In this document: piece after piece, positions 19,847 to 36,721 of the stretch | Layout of the letters: every line of letters starts with the position of its first letter | How positions within the stretch are numbered: the first letter of the stretch is position 1 | Source: Strigamia acuminata | Lineage: Eukaryota > Arthropoda > Chilopoda > Geophilomorpha > Linotaeniidae | Direction: 5' to 3' | DNA length: 64,000 nucleotides | Assembly: GCA_949358305.1 (NCBI GenBank) | Contig: OX442324.1 | Span: 6,267,575-6,331,574, forward strand | Notes under the pieces: model-generated | Database searches by the model: none | Seen by the model: the letters and a program-made list of their open reading frames with translations, nothing else | What the model was told of the DNA's origin: nothing | Translations under genes and position numbers: made by a program

Positions 19847-20551
19847 ATGGACAAATTTATCCTCCTTCTCTACGTGGTAAGTCATTTTAATTTTTGCTAA
19901 TTCACAAATCATTGCTTCTAATAAGCATATTCCATGTGGGCTCACATGGAATATACTTACAAGTTAAGAATATCCTTGACAATGATCAAATTCGTTCTCA
20001 TTCTCATTGATAGGTTTCCGTGTATTGTTTGGTCTTGAGCTCATCCCAACGAACGCATTTCCACGAGTCCGGTCATAAGGGTCCTCATAGTTATAGATTT
20101 GGATTTGATACAGGCCCAGGGTAAGTATTTTAACGTCAATAAAACTTTGCTGCAGTTAATTGACCGAAAACATGTCTTAATAAATGAGACAATGATCTCA
20201 AAAAAGGAGAAGTGAATTTGGGCCACTTTTTGTGAAATTGTGTAATTTGTGAAATCAAAAAAAAATATATTAAAATTAATAACTTCCTCGTACGAGTTTT
20301 TAAAAAAAGATTATTACAATACCATGTTTACATTCCACGCATTCGCACAAAACTTTGAAAATTAATTTACAATTTCTTTTAGATCGCATAATCGACATTT
20401 TCGTTATGAAGAGCGAGATGAGCATGGATTTGTCCGTGGAAAGTATGGACATTACGATAAGTATGGCAAACCTCACGTTGTGGAGTACACGGCTCATCCT
20501 AAGCATGGATATTCAGTTAAAGGACCATTTGGAAAATATCCGCACTATTAA
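19847..20551 (+). CDS. Small RR-type cuticle protein (chitin-binding)
   Basis: Three exons, 19847-19876, 20014-20120 and 20383-20551, join in phase (0 then 2) and give a 101-residue protein; it is too split to show as one open frame. The first 18-20 residues (MDKFILLLYVVSVYCLVL) are a secretion signal. The mature part is His/Gly/Tyr-rich and has a pattern close to the Rebers-Riddiford chitin-binding motif: YRFGFDTG, then DEHGFVRGKYGHYDKYGK, then VVEYTAHPKHGY. The first intron is after the signal-peptide start, as is usual in insect cuticle genes. Donors are GTAAGT in both introns. A polyadenylation-type AATAAA follows near 20587. Likely secreted into cuticle or a chitinous lining. Assignment to an exact RR subgroup is uncertain. 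Confidence 0.85.
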
Positions 20552-21058
20552 ATTATTTCGTAACATTGTATATAGCCAAAATGTATAATAAAATTAAAAA
20601 AAAATTAAACTGATTTGTGATTGAAACAATCAGTGTTGTTATTTTCTTCTTCTTCTTTTGTTGTTGTTTGTTTACCGCTAATCAAGTCACTAGCAACAAG
20701 GATATGGGAAATCCCAGAACCACAGTCAAGAGGGTAAATCCGGGTTTTGTTGGAAAGCCTCCTTTTTTCATACAAAACTTTCAAGCACATATTAAAATAA
20801 CCAAAGCAATTTTTAAAGAATTTTTTTAACGTTGAAGATCGCTTTTTTGAGTGGTACCATCAATTATAAAGAAAATTCCACGGCCAGTATATAAGTTTGC
20901 CTTTGGCATTAGTCTGCATTGAAAATTGCCATCATTGGTTTTCCACGTGTGACGTTTTCTTATCTGATGACGAAAATACTGTTGTTAACCTTCAGAAATG
21001 TTAGTTGTGTTCACATTGCTCTTGGAGGTAGAAGAAGCAGCAGAGAAAGAAAAGCGTC
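20552..21058. other. Intergenic, no gene seen
   Basis: About 500 bp between the cuticle gene and the TRPC gene. It contains a CTT/GTT-rich simple repeat (about 20640-20670) and the presumed promoter of the channel gene, with no motif I can assign. Confidence 0.6.
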
Positions 21059-24000
21059 ATGGATAATAGGCGTGGATTTTGCCGCAGTTTAGGTGATTGT
21101 TTGAATAAATTAGAAGTGGAATTATTCAGATTGATTACGAGCCATGAAACTCAACAACTGAAAGAATTTTTACAAGTAAGAACAAATATTTTCCTCCATT
21201 CTTATTTGAGTTTGTTTTTTTTAAAACGTCCATTGTCTCTTGTAAAAAAATATTACAATCCAAAATAAACTATATGATATCATCGAAGATAAAAAAAAAA
21301 AAATTTGAGTTAAATTTCACAAAATCATGAGTAATGCTTTTTCTTTGATTTCCTGCTATTTTTGTCTGCAGATTTTTGGTTTTTAATGTCGTTTATATTA
21401 TTTAAAAAAAACATTAAGCGAATTGCGTTTGATACATACACAGATAACGTATCTCCACTATTTACAATTGTATTGTAAGGATAATAAAAATATAAACGTA
21501 ATCATTTAACAATTAGTATTCCAAGTGTGTTTGCTCACACTAAAATATCAAGCTGTCCCAAAAACTTGTTTTAAATTAAATTTATGTCGTCACCTCAAAC
21601 TAATCATTAAGTTTTTAAGTTTAAAATAGTTTCATACGAATAGAATTCAAGATTCTCAATTTCCTACATCAAAATAATATGGAAGTATGTTATTGAAGAT
21701 TTTAACCGACAAAAACCGGTTCTAATTAACGTATTTAAAAATAAAAAATAATTTTTTTTCTTAAAACTGGTTTTAAAGTAAGAACAAAAAATTATTCAGG
21801 TGGAAAGGATACTTCTTCGAAACAGATGGCAATAAAATAAAAAAATAACGCGAAATTACTCAAAAGAAATTTGCAAAATTTGTTAATTGCTACTGTAAAT
21901 ATTACAATATCATCTCAAAAATATTTTGAATAAATTTTAAGAATTTAAATATCAATTTAATTTTTAATTCCTCGTTACTACTCTTGCAGTTGCACAAACA
22001 CATACTCGATTTCAGCAAAAAGGGAAACAGAGGATACACCGCTTTAGAAGCAGCAGTTCTAACAAAAAACAAAGCCATTTTAGCGGCACTTCTAGCGACC
22101 CGTAAATGCGAACCAATTGACAATGCTCTTGGTTTAGCAACGCAACTGAAATACCACGATGGAGTCAACGTATTTCTCAAATACATGAACTCCAAGAAAA
22201 GGTAAACCCATCAAAAACCAAAATCAATTTTTTTTTTATCCCACAATAACTTCAACTTTTACAGAGTTTTATACCGCACATTAACATCTCCCGCAATTGA
22301 CTTATCCGAAATACAAAAGCTTCCAACAACCCCAGAAACCGAAGCTCCGCAAGACATCGCACTTACTTTAACCGAGGAAGATGAGGAAGATGACGATAGT
22401 TTTGCCGAAGAGTTGGAAAGCGACTCTCAGAGACTGTCTGCACCTACCGTCGAAATATTGCCCGTAATTACAGAAGAAACATCAAAAAACCCAGCGAGAG
22501 TATTTTTACGCTCCAACACATTACCCAGCGAAGGATTCATCCTCACACCTGCAAAAGACGAAAAGGAGAAACCACTTCTTCAACGCGTGCAATCCACTTG
22601 TGGTCCGACACCTCTCAAGAACAACGTCGATATTTTACGCAAAGCAGCAATTTCCGAAGACCACAAAATGATCGAGATGTTGGTGCAATCTGGATTTTAC
22701 CTCAAAGATCCTTTTGGTACGCGAGTCTCGTTATATTTCTTTGAAAAATAGAAAATAACATTTTATTTATTTATTTTTTGGGTGGGAAAAAGATGCCCCC
22801 TCGTCCGGTAGTTTGGATTCATTAACCGAGTCGGTGGACAGACTTCAGACTTATAAGGCATTGTGCAGCGCTTCTTATATTGCCATAGCGGATAAAGATC
22901 CAATTAAAGTTGCGTTTACACGAAGCGAGCAGTTGGTCAATTTGAGCAAGGAATATCCAGAAAATAAAGCAAGTTTTTTATGCAATTCCAATTTAATTTA
23001 TTCCGTACACGGAATCATTTCCTAGAATTGTTAGTGGACAGAAAACCAGAAAAAAATGCAAATTTCGTCACGTTTCTTACATAATATCACATTTTATACG
23101 AAACAGGACGAGCTGTTAGATCTTGCGGACAGAAGTTCAAAATTCGCAGTGGAGTTGCTAAGTTTGTGTGAATCCTCCGACGAAGTTCGTCACTTAATGC
23201 AAATGAAGATATCGCACGGCTCGGCCTTTGCAGAACACACATTCGGACGACTGTTAGTTGCGGTCCAGTGTAAACAAAAAGAGGTATGAAACAAAACCTA
23301 TCTACCAAAAAATAAACGATCCACTAAGAAAACACCAATTTCCCAACAGTTTGTTACCCATCCCAACTGCCAGCACATTGTGGCGAGTCTTTGGCTCGAA
23401 GGTTTATTTCGTCAGTGGACTCGTTGGGGAAAACTCCGAAAAGCCCTCCACATTTTCATTCAAGCGATTCTAATGCCTTTCATGTGCATTTTAACACTTA
23501 TCAGTGAGTTACAAATTAATATAAAATTCCAATTTTAAACATTTACAATTTCCTCCTTCATAATTTCCTATTTATAGACCCGAAATGGCCATTAGCGAAA
23601 TCGGCCAGCGTACCCCTAAATCGCTTTTTATACGAATCAACATCTTTTTTCATATTTTTATCTTTGATTCTACTACTGCTACTTCTCCCACCAAGTGATG
23701 ATTCCTTGTGGCTCTATATCATTCGCTGGATATCCTTTATTTTCGTCTTAGGAGCGTGGATTAAATTACTCGCCAACGATTTGCCATTTAGAGGAAAACA
23801 ATTCTTCCAGTGTTTCTGGAGTGTCTACGATGTTATAATGTACTCCGTATTCACGGTTGCATTCGTGTGCATATTATTTCTAAAGGTGCCTATATACGGT
23901 ACAATTAAAAATAACACTAAAATACAATTAACTATTCTTAGGAGACTCAGCCAGTTTGTGATTCTCTTGGAAACGGATTTTTAGCAATTGCTTTCATATT

Positions 24001-25099
24001 ATCAGCCACCCGCACTCTCCAATGGTTCCAGTTGCACCCGTGTCTCGGGCCTTTCATCATAGCATTTGCTCGAATTATATGCTCACTAGTCAAAATACTA
24101 ATCGTCCTTTTAATACTCTACTGCGCCTTTTCGGTTAGCCTTTTTTCACTCTATCGGCACGTACCACCAGACATGGACAACAATGAGAACAAAGGGGTAT
24201 TCCGCTCGTAAGTACCGAATTTTAAAAAAAAATTAAAATTAACACACAAGTAAATATAAAAATTGACTCATTTTAGACTTACCGGAACGGTAGGAGCTTT
24301 GTATTGGGCTTTGTACGGTCAAGGTGAAGCAGATTACGCTTCTGTACCACCATCAAACGACAAAAATGTGGAAAATTACGATAAAATAACCGAAAGTTTT
24401 GGATTAATCTTGTGGGGTTTATTTAACTTGGGATGCATGATTGTGTTACTGAACATGATTATCGCCTTAATGACGATCAAATACGAGCAAGTGACGGTAA
24501 GTGCACTTGAATTATATTATTAAAAATGCAAGTTTTCATCATCATTTTTATGTTTAACTTAGGCACATTGCGATGTTGAGTGGAAATTTGCCAGAACCAA
24601 ATTCTGGATGTATTATTTTGAAGACTGCAACCGAGTACCGATTCCTTTCAATATATTTCTATTCATCCAGACTTTTATAATGGGAATTTGTAAAATGCGG
24701 TCAAAAAACAACGAGCAAGTAAACAAATTAAAATTTCGAATTAAAAATTCAGTTTTTTTAGCAAAAGAATTCCTTTTTTTAGCAAAATAAATTGCCCAGT
24801 AAAAGATGGCGGCAATTTGATCCAAAACCAGTTGTAAGGTTTCTCTTTTTTTTCTTCTTTCCCGTATTTCATTTCAACGGCAATTCTTTTCCTTTCAGAC
24901 TTCACAAACAGATTCAAAAAAATACGCCATCAGTATAGAGCTTTCGAGTGGTCCGGAAACGCACGATTACGCGGTAAAATTAATGATCCGTGAATGGAAT
25001 TTCACTGTAACTGTTAAAATTTCCATCTTTTCTCGCCAGATACTAATGAACAGTTTAATTCAACGATATTTTCAAAAAGCAGACTTGCAGGCCAAATGA
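21059..25099 (+). CDS. TRPC-type cation channel, short and divergent
   Basis: Thirteen exons join with consistent phase: 21059-21175, 21990-22201, 22265-22716, 22793-22968, 23107-23283, 23350-23503, 23578-23885, 23942-24207, 24277-24496, 24563-24718, 24783-24833, 24899-24973, 25040-25099, giving 807 residues. The N-terminus has ankyrin-like repeats, then the conserved FVTHPNCQ block of TRPC channels. Several hydrophobic segments follow, then a pore region ([12 protein letters not shown] near 629-640), the last helix ([11 protein letters not shown]) and the TRPC signature [10 protein letters not shown] at 700-709. The C-terminus is short, only about 100 residues beyond it. Fly TRP, TRPL and TRPgamma are 1100-1275 residues, so this one lacks the long regulatory tail. 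The filter differs from the usual FGL-x-D/N form. Intron 4 uses a GC donor. It converges on ribophorin I, with about 100 bp between stop codons. Confidence 0.9.
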
Positions 25100-25200
25100 A
25101 TCGCTCAAAGTACACATTTCTTTTTAATGAATTTTTCCCCATTACAATATATGGAACGATGTATTATTTTTGAAAAAATTTTTGTTAAAGAAACGAAAAA

Positions 25201-27611
25201 TTAAAGAGAATTTATGATACTTTCCATCTTGTCATGGATTTCTTCCTTTTTCTTCGACACGTTGTGATCGGCTTCAACATACAAATCTTTTTTCATTTTT
25301 CCTGCCACCAATCTCTCAGCATAAGCAATCTGCTGCTTGATCTGCTCGTTCATCTGCTGGTCCAATTTTTGCAATTCATTCATCTGGAAAAGAAATAATT
25401 CGCATTAATTCGCCGCTAAAGTGGCAAAATTATTCAACTTTACCTTATCAACAGCATCAGGAGCTTCCACCTTCATCTTGGCTATGATGGCCGCAATAGC
25501 TTTTGATTCGTTCTTTACTTCCGTCGAGAGTTTTTTCTGAGTACTTTGAAAGGTGTTTGTATCCTTACTCGTCTTGAAAGTTTGAATAGCATTCTCATAT
25601 TGTTGATAAATGTTGACGCGATTGTCGTGATGAGATTGGATTTGCTCGCAAAAACTAGACACTTTCATTTTACTTTCACTCGCGGGATCCTGAGAAGGAA
25701 GTTATATTTTCCACTTAATAAAAATTCAATTTCTAGACCAACCGCTCAAAAACTTACTTTTGAGATCGAAAAATCAAGTCGAACGTAAATAATAACGATA
25801 ACAAACAACAAATAGAAGGCAATTACAACTAAAATTGGCTCTTGCAACATAAGAAACTTCTGAAAAGTGTAGTGCAACTGCGGAAAAAAATCAACACATT
25901 TAGTAAATTTAAATATTTAACCCGATTAATTTTCACCTCAAAATCCTGAATGTGATTTTCTACCAAATTATTCTTATGAGCTATAACAACAGTTCGGCCT
26001 AATGTATCCAAATACGTAAAATGAAGTTCATTTGGACTTTTTCTCACGTTGTAAGGAGTCGTCAATTCAATGTTTCTAATCAAACACCATAAAAAAATTG
26101 TTCAGCTTATTTTTCTACATAACTCATTAAAAATTCTAAAAAATCTTACTTCGCTCCTTCGGGTAAAATCACTTTTACCGTAGCTTTCTCAACATGCATG
26201 TCGTCATACACATGATCGATAAACCTCATTTTAATAACGAATTCGTCCCCTGTATTAAACAAAACAAAAATTATCACCACGTTTTAAAACTTAAAAAAAA
26301 AAAAAAAATTATTACTAACCAGAATTATACATGTATTCATAACTTGGGAGGTTATAACCGAGAATATAGTGCGTCTTCCAACCTCCAAACAGAGGGAATC
26401 GAGGTCTCAGGTCAACTTCAACAGCATCGTCAAGATTACGTAAATGACTGGTGGAAATGTTTCCAATTTCGTCTCGATAATACACATCCATAGCGGACGC
26501 TGGCAGCACAGTCTAAACGAAATGATAAACTTTAATATATAACACACAACACATTGTTTTGTTTATATTTAACCTTAAAAGATTTAATGGAGGAAAGTCC
26601 ATTCTGGTCACGTTGATATTCGTAACGTGAAAAAGGTCCCTTCAGTACCGCGCCGGAATGCAACAAATCAATCGATTCTTCAATCGCAATGTTACCCCAA
26701 TGAGATACTTCAATCACTCGTTCTAAGTTTGTTACGGTCATAAATGGGGAATTGTTTTCAGAATGAACGTTAAGTAATCCCTAAAGTTAAACAAAATCAA
26801 TTACTATTATTAATAACTCCTTTTTTTGAAGAATTTTACCGTACTAAACGGAGCAACATTGTCGTAAGGTCCATACGTAATTGTTTTGTCATTTTGAGTA
26901 ACTGGTTTTACTTTAGTGTAAGTTTCAATAGTTGCACTGGCTAAAATAACATTGGTCGTTTGCTTAGTGCACAAATAAGGTGAGTAAAAATGCAGATTTC
27001 CTTCGTAATTAACAAATTGGTTTTCAGCTTGGGTTATGTGTGATGGATAAGGTTTGAGTTGCTCGGTAAAAGATGTCTCCACCTCAACTTGAACTGTTTT
27101 TCCAGCATCCAAAGGTTGACGTAAATTAATTCTCCAAGCAGGGATGTCCCTGGATTAATATAAGTCAATGTAAAGATTAAAACTACGAAGTAATGAGAGC
27201 AAAAAATTGAAAATACTTTTGATCAGATAAAGATGTAAGTACAACACCTAAATGTTTGCTATCGTCGTTATTCGAACTTCCTAACTATAAAAATTAAAAT
27301 TACCAAAATAAACAAAAAAACGTTAATAAACGATATTCAACTACTGTGTCTCGAATACTTACTAGTGAAGCTCCAAAAAATGCCAAGTGTTTCCTTATTT
27401 GTGGTTCAATGGTAAAAATGAAGGATTTTACTTGCGATTTGCCGGCATTTTCAACGGTGATTTTATTGGATATTTTGACTAATTGCGTTGAAATATCGAT
27501 CGTTCGATCTACATTTTTTAATACAATATCCTTATTAATAAAATCTGTTTCACCGTAACTGGTGGAGATCGCCAATAAGAAAACAAGCGGAGCAAAATTT
27601 GTACACAACAT
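25201..27611 (-). CDS. RPN1: Ribophorin I, oligosaccharyltransferase subunit 1
   Basis: Ten exons (27363-27611, 27217-27284, 26840-27149, 26574-26780, 26320-26512, 26150-26249, 25937-26075, 25758-25877, 25444-25689, 25201-25383) give 604 residues, close to the 607 of human ribophorin I. The ATG is at 27609-27611 and the first 20 residues form a signal peptide. Family blocks include [32 protein letters not shown] and [11 protein letters not shown]. One transmembrane helix lies near 432-454, followed by a charged cytosolic coiled-coil tail. The protein is a non-catalytic subunit of the ER complex that transfers glycans to asparagine on nascent proteins. All introns are short and GT-AG. It diverges from NSUN4 across about 580 bp. 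Confidence 0.96.
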
Positions 27612-28192
27612 GACTGAATCTTTAAAAAACTACCACGTTGCCATCCATACTTAGAACAAATATTCGTATTTTGATCACGCAACATGAGCTGCGATATAGA
27701 AGCAGAAGGCCTGCCACAAAATTCTCAACACACGAATTATATATAATGTGAAAATTATGAATCCGTTTAAATAAAACAAGTGCAGCTATTCATATTTAAG
27801 ATATCTGTAATTATTTCTAGTATAAGATTTTTTTAAAACGTACAATTTTGTTGCTATTTAATTCTAAGTACTGTCTTGTTTGTGTAGCATGCCCTGCTAG
27901 CTTAATCGCGCTGGCCTATTCCCATTGGATTAAATTAACAGCAATATCGTCGAATATTCAGCAAATTAATAAATATTAAAAAAAATAGCAAAACCATTTT
28001 CTGCATTTAAACATTTATTCAAGTCAAATCTTAAAAACAAAAACAACTCATGAAAAAAAAATAGTCTCGAGCAAGGATTTTGTCTAGTTCTGCACAGGGG
28101 AGATCCAAATAGTATTCAAAGAGCCTTGTATACAGTCTAGGACCACAGTATACTGTGTCCAGGACTGTGCCTTGTCCAAATCCAATCACAAA
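27612..28192. promoter_or_regulatory. Divergent promoter region between RPN1 and NSUN4
   Basis: About 580 bp separate the two start codons, which point away from each other. No TATA box or clear factor site stands out. A CATGCCCTGCTAGCTTAATC stretch near 27885 is the least AT-rich part. Function as a shared promoter is inferred from the layout. Confidence 0.4.
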
Positions 28193-29497
28193 ATGGCGCA
28201 TCTTACAAAAGCCGGCTGTGTAAGGAAAATATGCAGAAACTCAATTTCTATAAGAAGCAAGAGCATTTACCACGGCAAGAAGAAAGAAGTAAAAAACCCA
28301 CCACCATCCCGGGCTCTAAAATATTTCGACGACTTTTATCAACCAATTTTTCAAAAGAAATGGCCGTCTATTAGACTCGGCCTACTCAGTCCGCACAAAT
28401 ACTGCGCGGTGCTAAATAACTACGCAAACGTAGAAGAAAACATTGAATTGCTTACTCAAATAGAAGCAGTTTCTTTGCGCGAACTGTACGAAGCCGAAAT
28501 GTCTAAAAACGTGCACTTGACGAACACAAATCTTGATGAAATCATCGACGTAGTGAACACACCTCGTGAGCAAACAGAAAACTCCACAGAAACTGTTACG
28601 GACTTCAATGAATTCGTGTCACCGTCGAGACTTAAAGGTCTGGAAGATTACGTGGACGAAACCGACCACGTAAAGCATTACGACTTAAAGGCGCAAATGC
28701 CTTTCAGTAAAAAATTACTCGAACCATTGACGTTTCCTCCACACTTGAACATTTACATTTTTGGCCGAGACAACTTCTCATCATTTCCTCAACCTAAAAA
28801 AGATGCAATGCGATCGTTCAGTTATTATTTGATGGATATTTCATCAATTTTACCACCTCTGCTCTTAAACACACAGCCAACCGACATTGTTTTGGATTTG
28901 TGCTCCGCGCCGGGTGGCAAGGCTATGAACATCATCCAATCATTGTCCTACAAATCGTTAGTTTGTAACGATCTGCACAGACCCGACAGACTCAAGCATG
29001 TTTTCGGTACCTACTTTGCAGACTTGAAAAAGCTGAATGTGTCAATCACTGACCACAACGCCGAAGCGTGGGTCGAGCCTGGCGCTTACACCAAAGTTCT
29101 GGTCGATGTGCCCTGCACGAATGATCGAGATTCGACCGTAAATAATGAAAATAATATCTTTTCCCACGCGAGACTTCGAGAACGAATTTTGTTGCCGGAA
29201 CGTCAGATCATGATGTTGTACTCTGGGTTAAAGGCGGTACAAGTTGGCGGTGCTGTGGTTTATTCGACGTGTTCCTTGTCGCCGATTCAAAACGACGGAG
29301 TTGTGCATATGGCGCTGAATAAAATTTCGCAGGAAACTTCGATGGAGTTTGCAATTAACGATTTAAATGCGTGGATAGAGCCGTGGAAATGCTTGTTTTC
29401 GTTTCACAACGAAATGCGTTACGGACAGCTCGTCTTGCCGTATTTACCGCTCAACTGCGGCCCGACTTACTTCTGTAGACTGGAACGAATAAAGTGA
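28193..29497 (+). CDS. NSUN4: 5-cytosine rRNA methyltransferase NSUN4 (mitochondrial)
   Basis: An intronless frame with the first ATG at 28193 gives 434 residues; the open frame begins slightly earlier at a TTG that is not used. The N-terminus is basic and Ser-rich, fitting a mitochondrial targeting peptide. The SAM-binding motif LDLCSAPGGK lies near 234-243. The two catalytic cysteines are in VPCTND (about Cys308) and STCSLSP (about Cys360), 52 residues apart, the same spacing as in the human enzyme. NSUN4 methylates small-subunit mitochondrial rRNA and, with MTERF4, helps assemble the mitoribosome. Lack of introns among intron-rich neighbours is notable; the gene could be a retained retrocopy or simply have lost introns. 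Confidence 0.93.
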   Translation: MAHLTKAGCVRKICRNSISIRSKSIYHGKKKEVKNPPPSRALKYFDDFYQPIFQKKWPSIRLGLLSPHKYCAVLNNYANVEENIELLTQIEAVSLRELYEAEMSKNVHLTNTNLDEIIDVVNTPREQTENSTETVTDFNEFVSPSRLKGLEDYVDETDHVKHYDLKAQMPFSKKLLEPLTFPPHLNIYIFGRDNFSSFPQPKKDAMRSFSYYLMDISSILPPLLLNTQPTDIVLDLCSAPGGKAMNIIQSLSYKSLVCNDLHRPDRLKHVFGTYFADLKKLNVSITDHNAEAWVEPGAYTKVLVDVPCTNDRDSTVNNENNIFSHARLRERILLPERQIMMLYSGLKAVQVGGAVVYSTCSLSPIQNDGVVHMALNKISQETSMEFAINDLNAWIEPWKCLFSFHNEMRYGQLVLPYLPLNCGPTYFCRLERIK

Positions 29498-30246
29498 TCA
29501 AAATAAAAAGTAACAAAACTCGCATGTAAAAATAAGCCAGATTATTTTTTTTTATTTTTGTTCATAATGATATTGCAAACACAATGATACTGATCGATGA
29601 ATGAGTGGCCATTCCAAGATGTTAGCAGTGTGAAACGACAAATGTTTTTATATTTACAATGATAAAACAATGAGTATAAACAAAGTCTAAATCTTAAGAA
29701 ACAAAAAAGATGACTTCTGTACATAATTTTTTTTTAAAAAAGAAAAAGAAAAATGGGGTTTAACATTGATGATTTGTTCGTCCAATTTAATTGGTTATAT
29801 CTAATCAAATAGCAGGTTTTTTTTTTAAAAAAAATTGCTGCAAAATCAGTATCCTGAACAACTAGATCAAAAAAAAAAAAAAAAAAAAAATATAAAACAA
29901 ATAAAATAAGGGATGGGAATCAAAATGAATTCCAATTGAGTTGTATAAATTCATAGTTGGGTTTTTACAATTAGCCACAATAAATCCTATTATTACTAGA
30001 AATTTTAAAACTCATCTCTCTATATAAAATAGTAAAATAATTAAGGGACAATAATAAATCAACTATCCATTGAACGCAACAAGCACAGTCATGAAAAGGA
30101 TAAATGCACGTTACCGCTTCACAAATGTCTTCTCAATTTCATTATTCCTTTCTTTTATTTTTTTTTAAACTAGTATACTCAAGATAAATCTACACCAGGA
30201 CATTTATAATATCCGCAGCATACCACCGGACGATTAAAACATTGAA
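29498..30246. other. Intergenic between NSUN4 and KDM7 3' ends
   Basis: About 750 bp between two convergent genes, mostly 3' untranslated sequence and A/T runs (a run of about 20 A near 29870-29890). No gene seen. Confidence 0.6.
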
Positions 30247-34685
<4,439 letters not shown>

Positions 34686-35194
34686 CTTCTTCGCCAAACG
34701 ACAATAAAAGGCTGTAGCTCAAATGCGCATGACCGGAACATAAACGCTAGCCAGAAAAAATTCCTTCGACTGATTGGATGAAAACTTATCACATGAGTAT
34801 AATAGCAGTAACGATTGGTTGGTGTAGACACTCTTCGCGATGTAGATACTCCTTTTCGGCCTCGCCTCACTTGTCAGATCGACTTTCGCGTGTTCAAGGG
34901 AAATAAAACACATTCGTTAAGATTTTGATCCTATTTTTAAAAAATATTTTAAAAAAAAATAAAGGATAGTTTTGAAAAATAAAATTGTTACTGAATTATT
35001 GTGAATCTTTCCGAATACTTCTGAATCTTTCTGAATCTTCCTGAAACCATCTGAAGGGCTAGACTGGCCCGGCTGGATACCGGGAATTTCTCGGTGGCCT
35101 ATGACGTGACAGTGGAAAAAAATATTGAAAAAATTAAAATTGTGATTTTTTTTTCATTTAACCAGCGTGTTTCCATGGCCCGACCTATCTAGAT
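34686..35194. other. KDM7 upstream region, source of a duplicated block
   Basis: Contains the presumed KDM7 promoter. From about 34884 (TTCGCGTGTTCAAGG) to 35056 it is copied with changes at 36271-36480. CTGAATCTTCCTGAA-like units repeat near 35010-35055. No gene of its own seen on either strand. Confidence 0.6.
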
Positions 35195-35760
35195 TTCCCG
35201 GTACTAAATTTGTTCCCAGTTAAGCCCTGTAGCTTATATGGACAATTAGATGTTATTCAAACAGTACGACTTCTTTCACAGTTACAAGAATTGACAATTA
35301 CATCCAAATTCGATATTGCCACCGTGTGTTGCATCGCAGACGTCGTCGAGGATATTTCAAACGAACATGCCAACATTTTGAAAAAACATGGTGACGAACA
35401 AGATGAATCAACGTTGAAAAATTTTATGCGGAAATATTGGAAAAAGATGACGACGTTTAAAACTGTCGCTTCGAAAGTCACTTTAAACGAGAAAGTCGTT
35501 GTGATTGATTGCCCGGTCCATAGACCACAAAAACCAGTGTGCCTTGGTGTACTTCTGGTCGCTCATGGTACCGCACGAAAGAGATGCGATCATCAAGTTA
35601 TTGATCCAAAAATAAAGTAAATTTACAGAGTTGATTGAACACATGTGCAAAAACTTCAGGTACGACAATCGTTTCTGTACTTTTGAGACTGGCATCATGA
35701 GCTTCCTACTCGCTGAGATGGACAAGCAACAAATAAGGGCCGTTTGCTGTTTCTGACAAG
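35195..35760 (+). pseudogene. Broken partial copy of the 710-codon orphan gene
   Basis: The translation matches residues about 121-282 of the intact gene at 36722-38854, including IADVVEDISNEH, then loses frame near 35500-35620 and continues in another phase with MSFLLAEMDKQQIRAV before a stop. The 5' end and the C-terminal 60% are missing. It lies in the same order relative to the upstream block as the intact copy does, so both arose by one local duplication. Expression as a short protein from 35210 is not excluded but unlikely. Confidence 0.85.
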
Positions 35761-36079
35761 CTTTAAGGTTGAATTTTATTTTACTCTTTTTCAGGCATTA
35801 TTCAACTTAAAGAAGCTACAAATGGGACGATGGTCGATGGAATTGTGAATAAATTATCGATTTTATTGCTTTTAATACAAATTCTTTTTTTTTTTTTTTT
35901 TACAATTTTTGTTAAAATAAAATGTTTTCATTAAAATACTACACACCATTAACGTATTAGAAAAAATGAAGACATACGAGACCGGTAAAATAAACCGATC
36001 GCCAGTGTGGCAATAGTTCTGCGAAATCTACGTGCACACGCGATGTGCTGCAGGGAAGGTTTAAGGAGGAGTTTCAACG

Positions 36080-36480
36080 TTTTCATTTATTTAATTAAAA
36101 AAGGCACTATCGGTACCTAGTATTTGAAAATTCCAGACAATTAAATTTAATATTTTCCTGCTGTTAGAATTTTTAAAATACTGTACAAATTCTTTTAACA
36201 TTATGTGAATATTACCTAGTTTTCCTACTATTGCATCTATTTTTCGTTCAGAATCTGCAAAATCATAACGTTCGCGTGTTCAAGAAAAATAAAACTCATT
36301 TGTTAAGATTTTGATCTTGGTATTTTAGTAAAAATATAGAAAAAGAAAAAGAAAAAGAAAAAGAAAAAAAATTGTGCTTTTAAGTTATTGAGTCTTTCCG
36401 AATCCTTCCGAATTTCCCTGATCCATCTGAATCTCCCTGATCCATCTGAATCTTCCTGATGAAACCATTTGAAGATAAAA
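36080..36480. repeat. Duplicated block: KDM7 exon 6 joined to KDM7 upstream DNA
   Basis: Positions 36080-36270 match 33411-33605, which is KDM7 exon 6 with its splice sites (TACCTAGT..TTTGAAAATT and TTCGTTCAG..CTGC are shared). At 36270 the match jumps to 34884 and follows the KDM7 upstream region to about 36480. The copy therefore skips the 1.28 kb between, which held KDM7 exons 1-5. It carries a (GAAAAA)n simple repeat near 36340-36370 that the source lacks. It is not expressed as KDM7. Confidence 0.85.
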
Positions 36481-36721
36481 AAAATGAGAACGATTTCGAA
36501 TCGTTTTCACATCCCCCGTCCAAGAATTTTAGCCGAAGTTGTTGTAATAATTTGCGCGATCGTGAGTTAACACATACTGTAACTTAATAATGACGTTTAA
36601 TTGTAACCAAAGACTCTTGCAGGATTATTATTGTGAAGTTAAAAAAACTCCAATACAACACAACAATCAAAATGGAATGCAATTAGAATTCGAAGCTCAA
36701 GCTAAATCTAAATTTTAAAGT

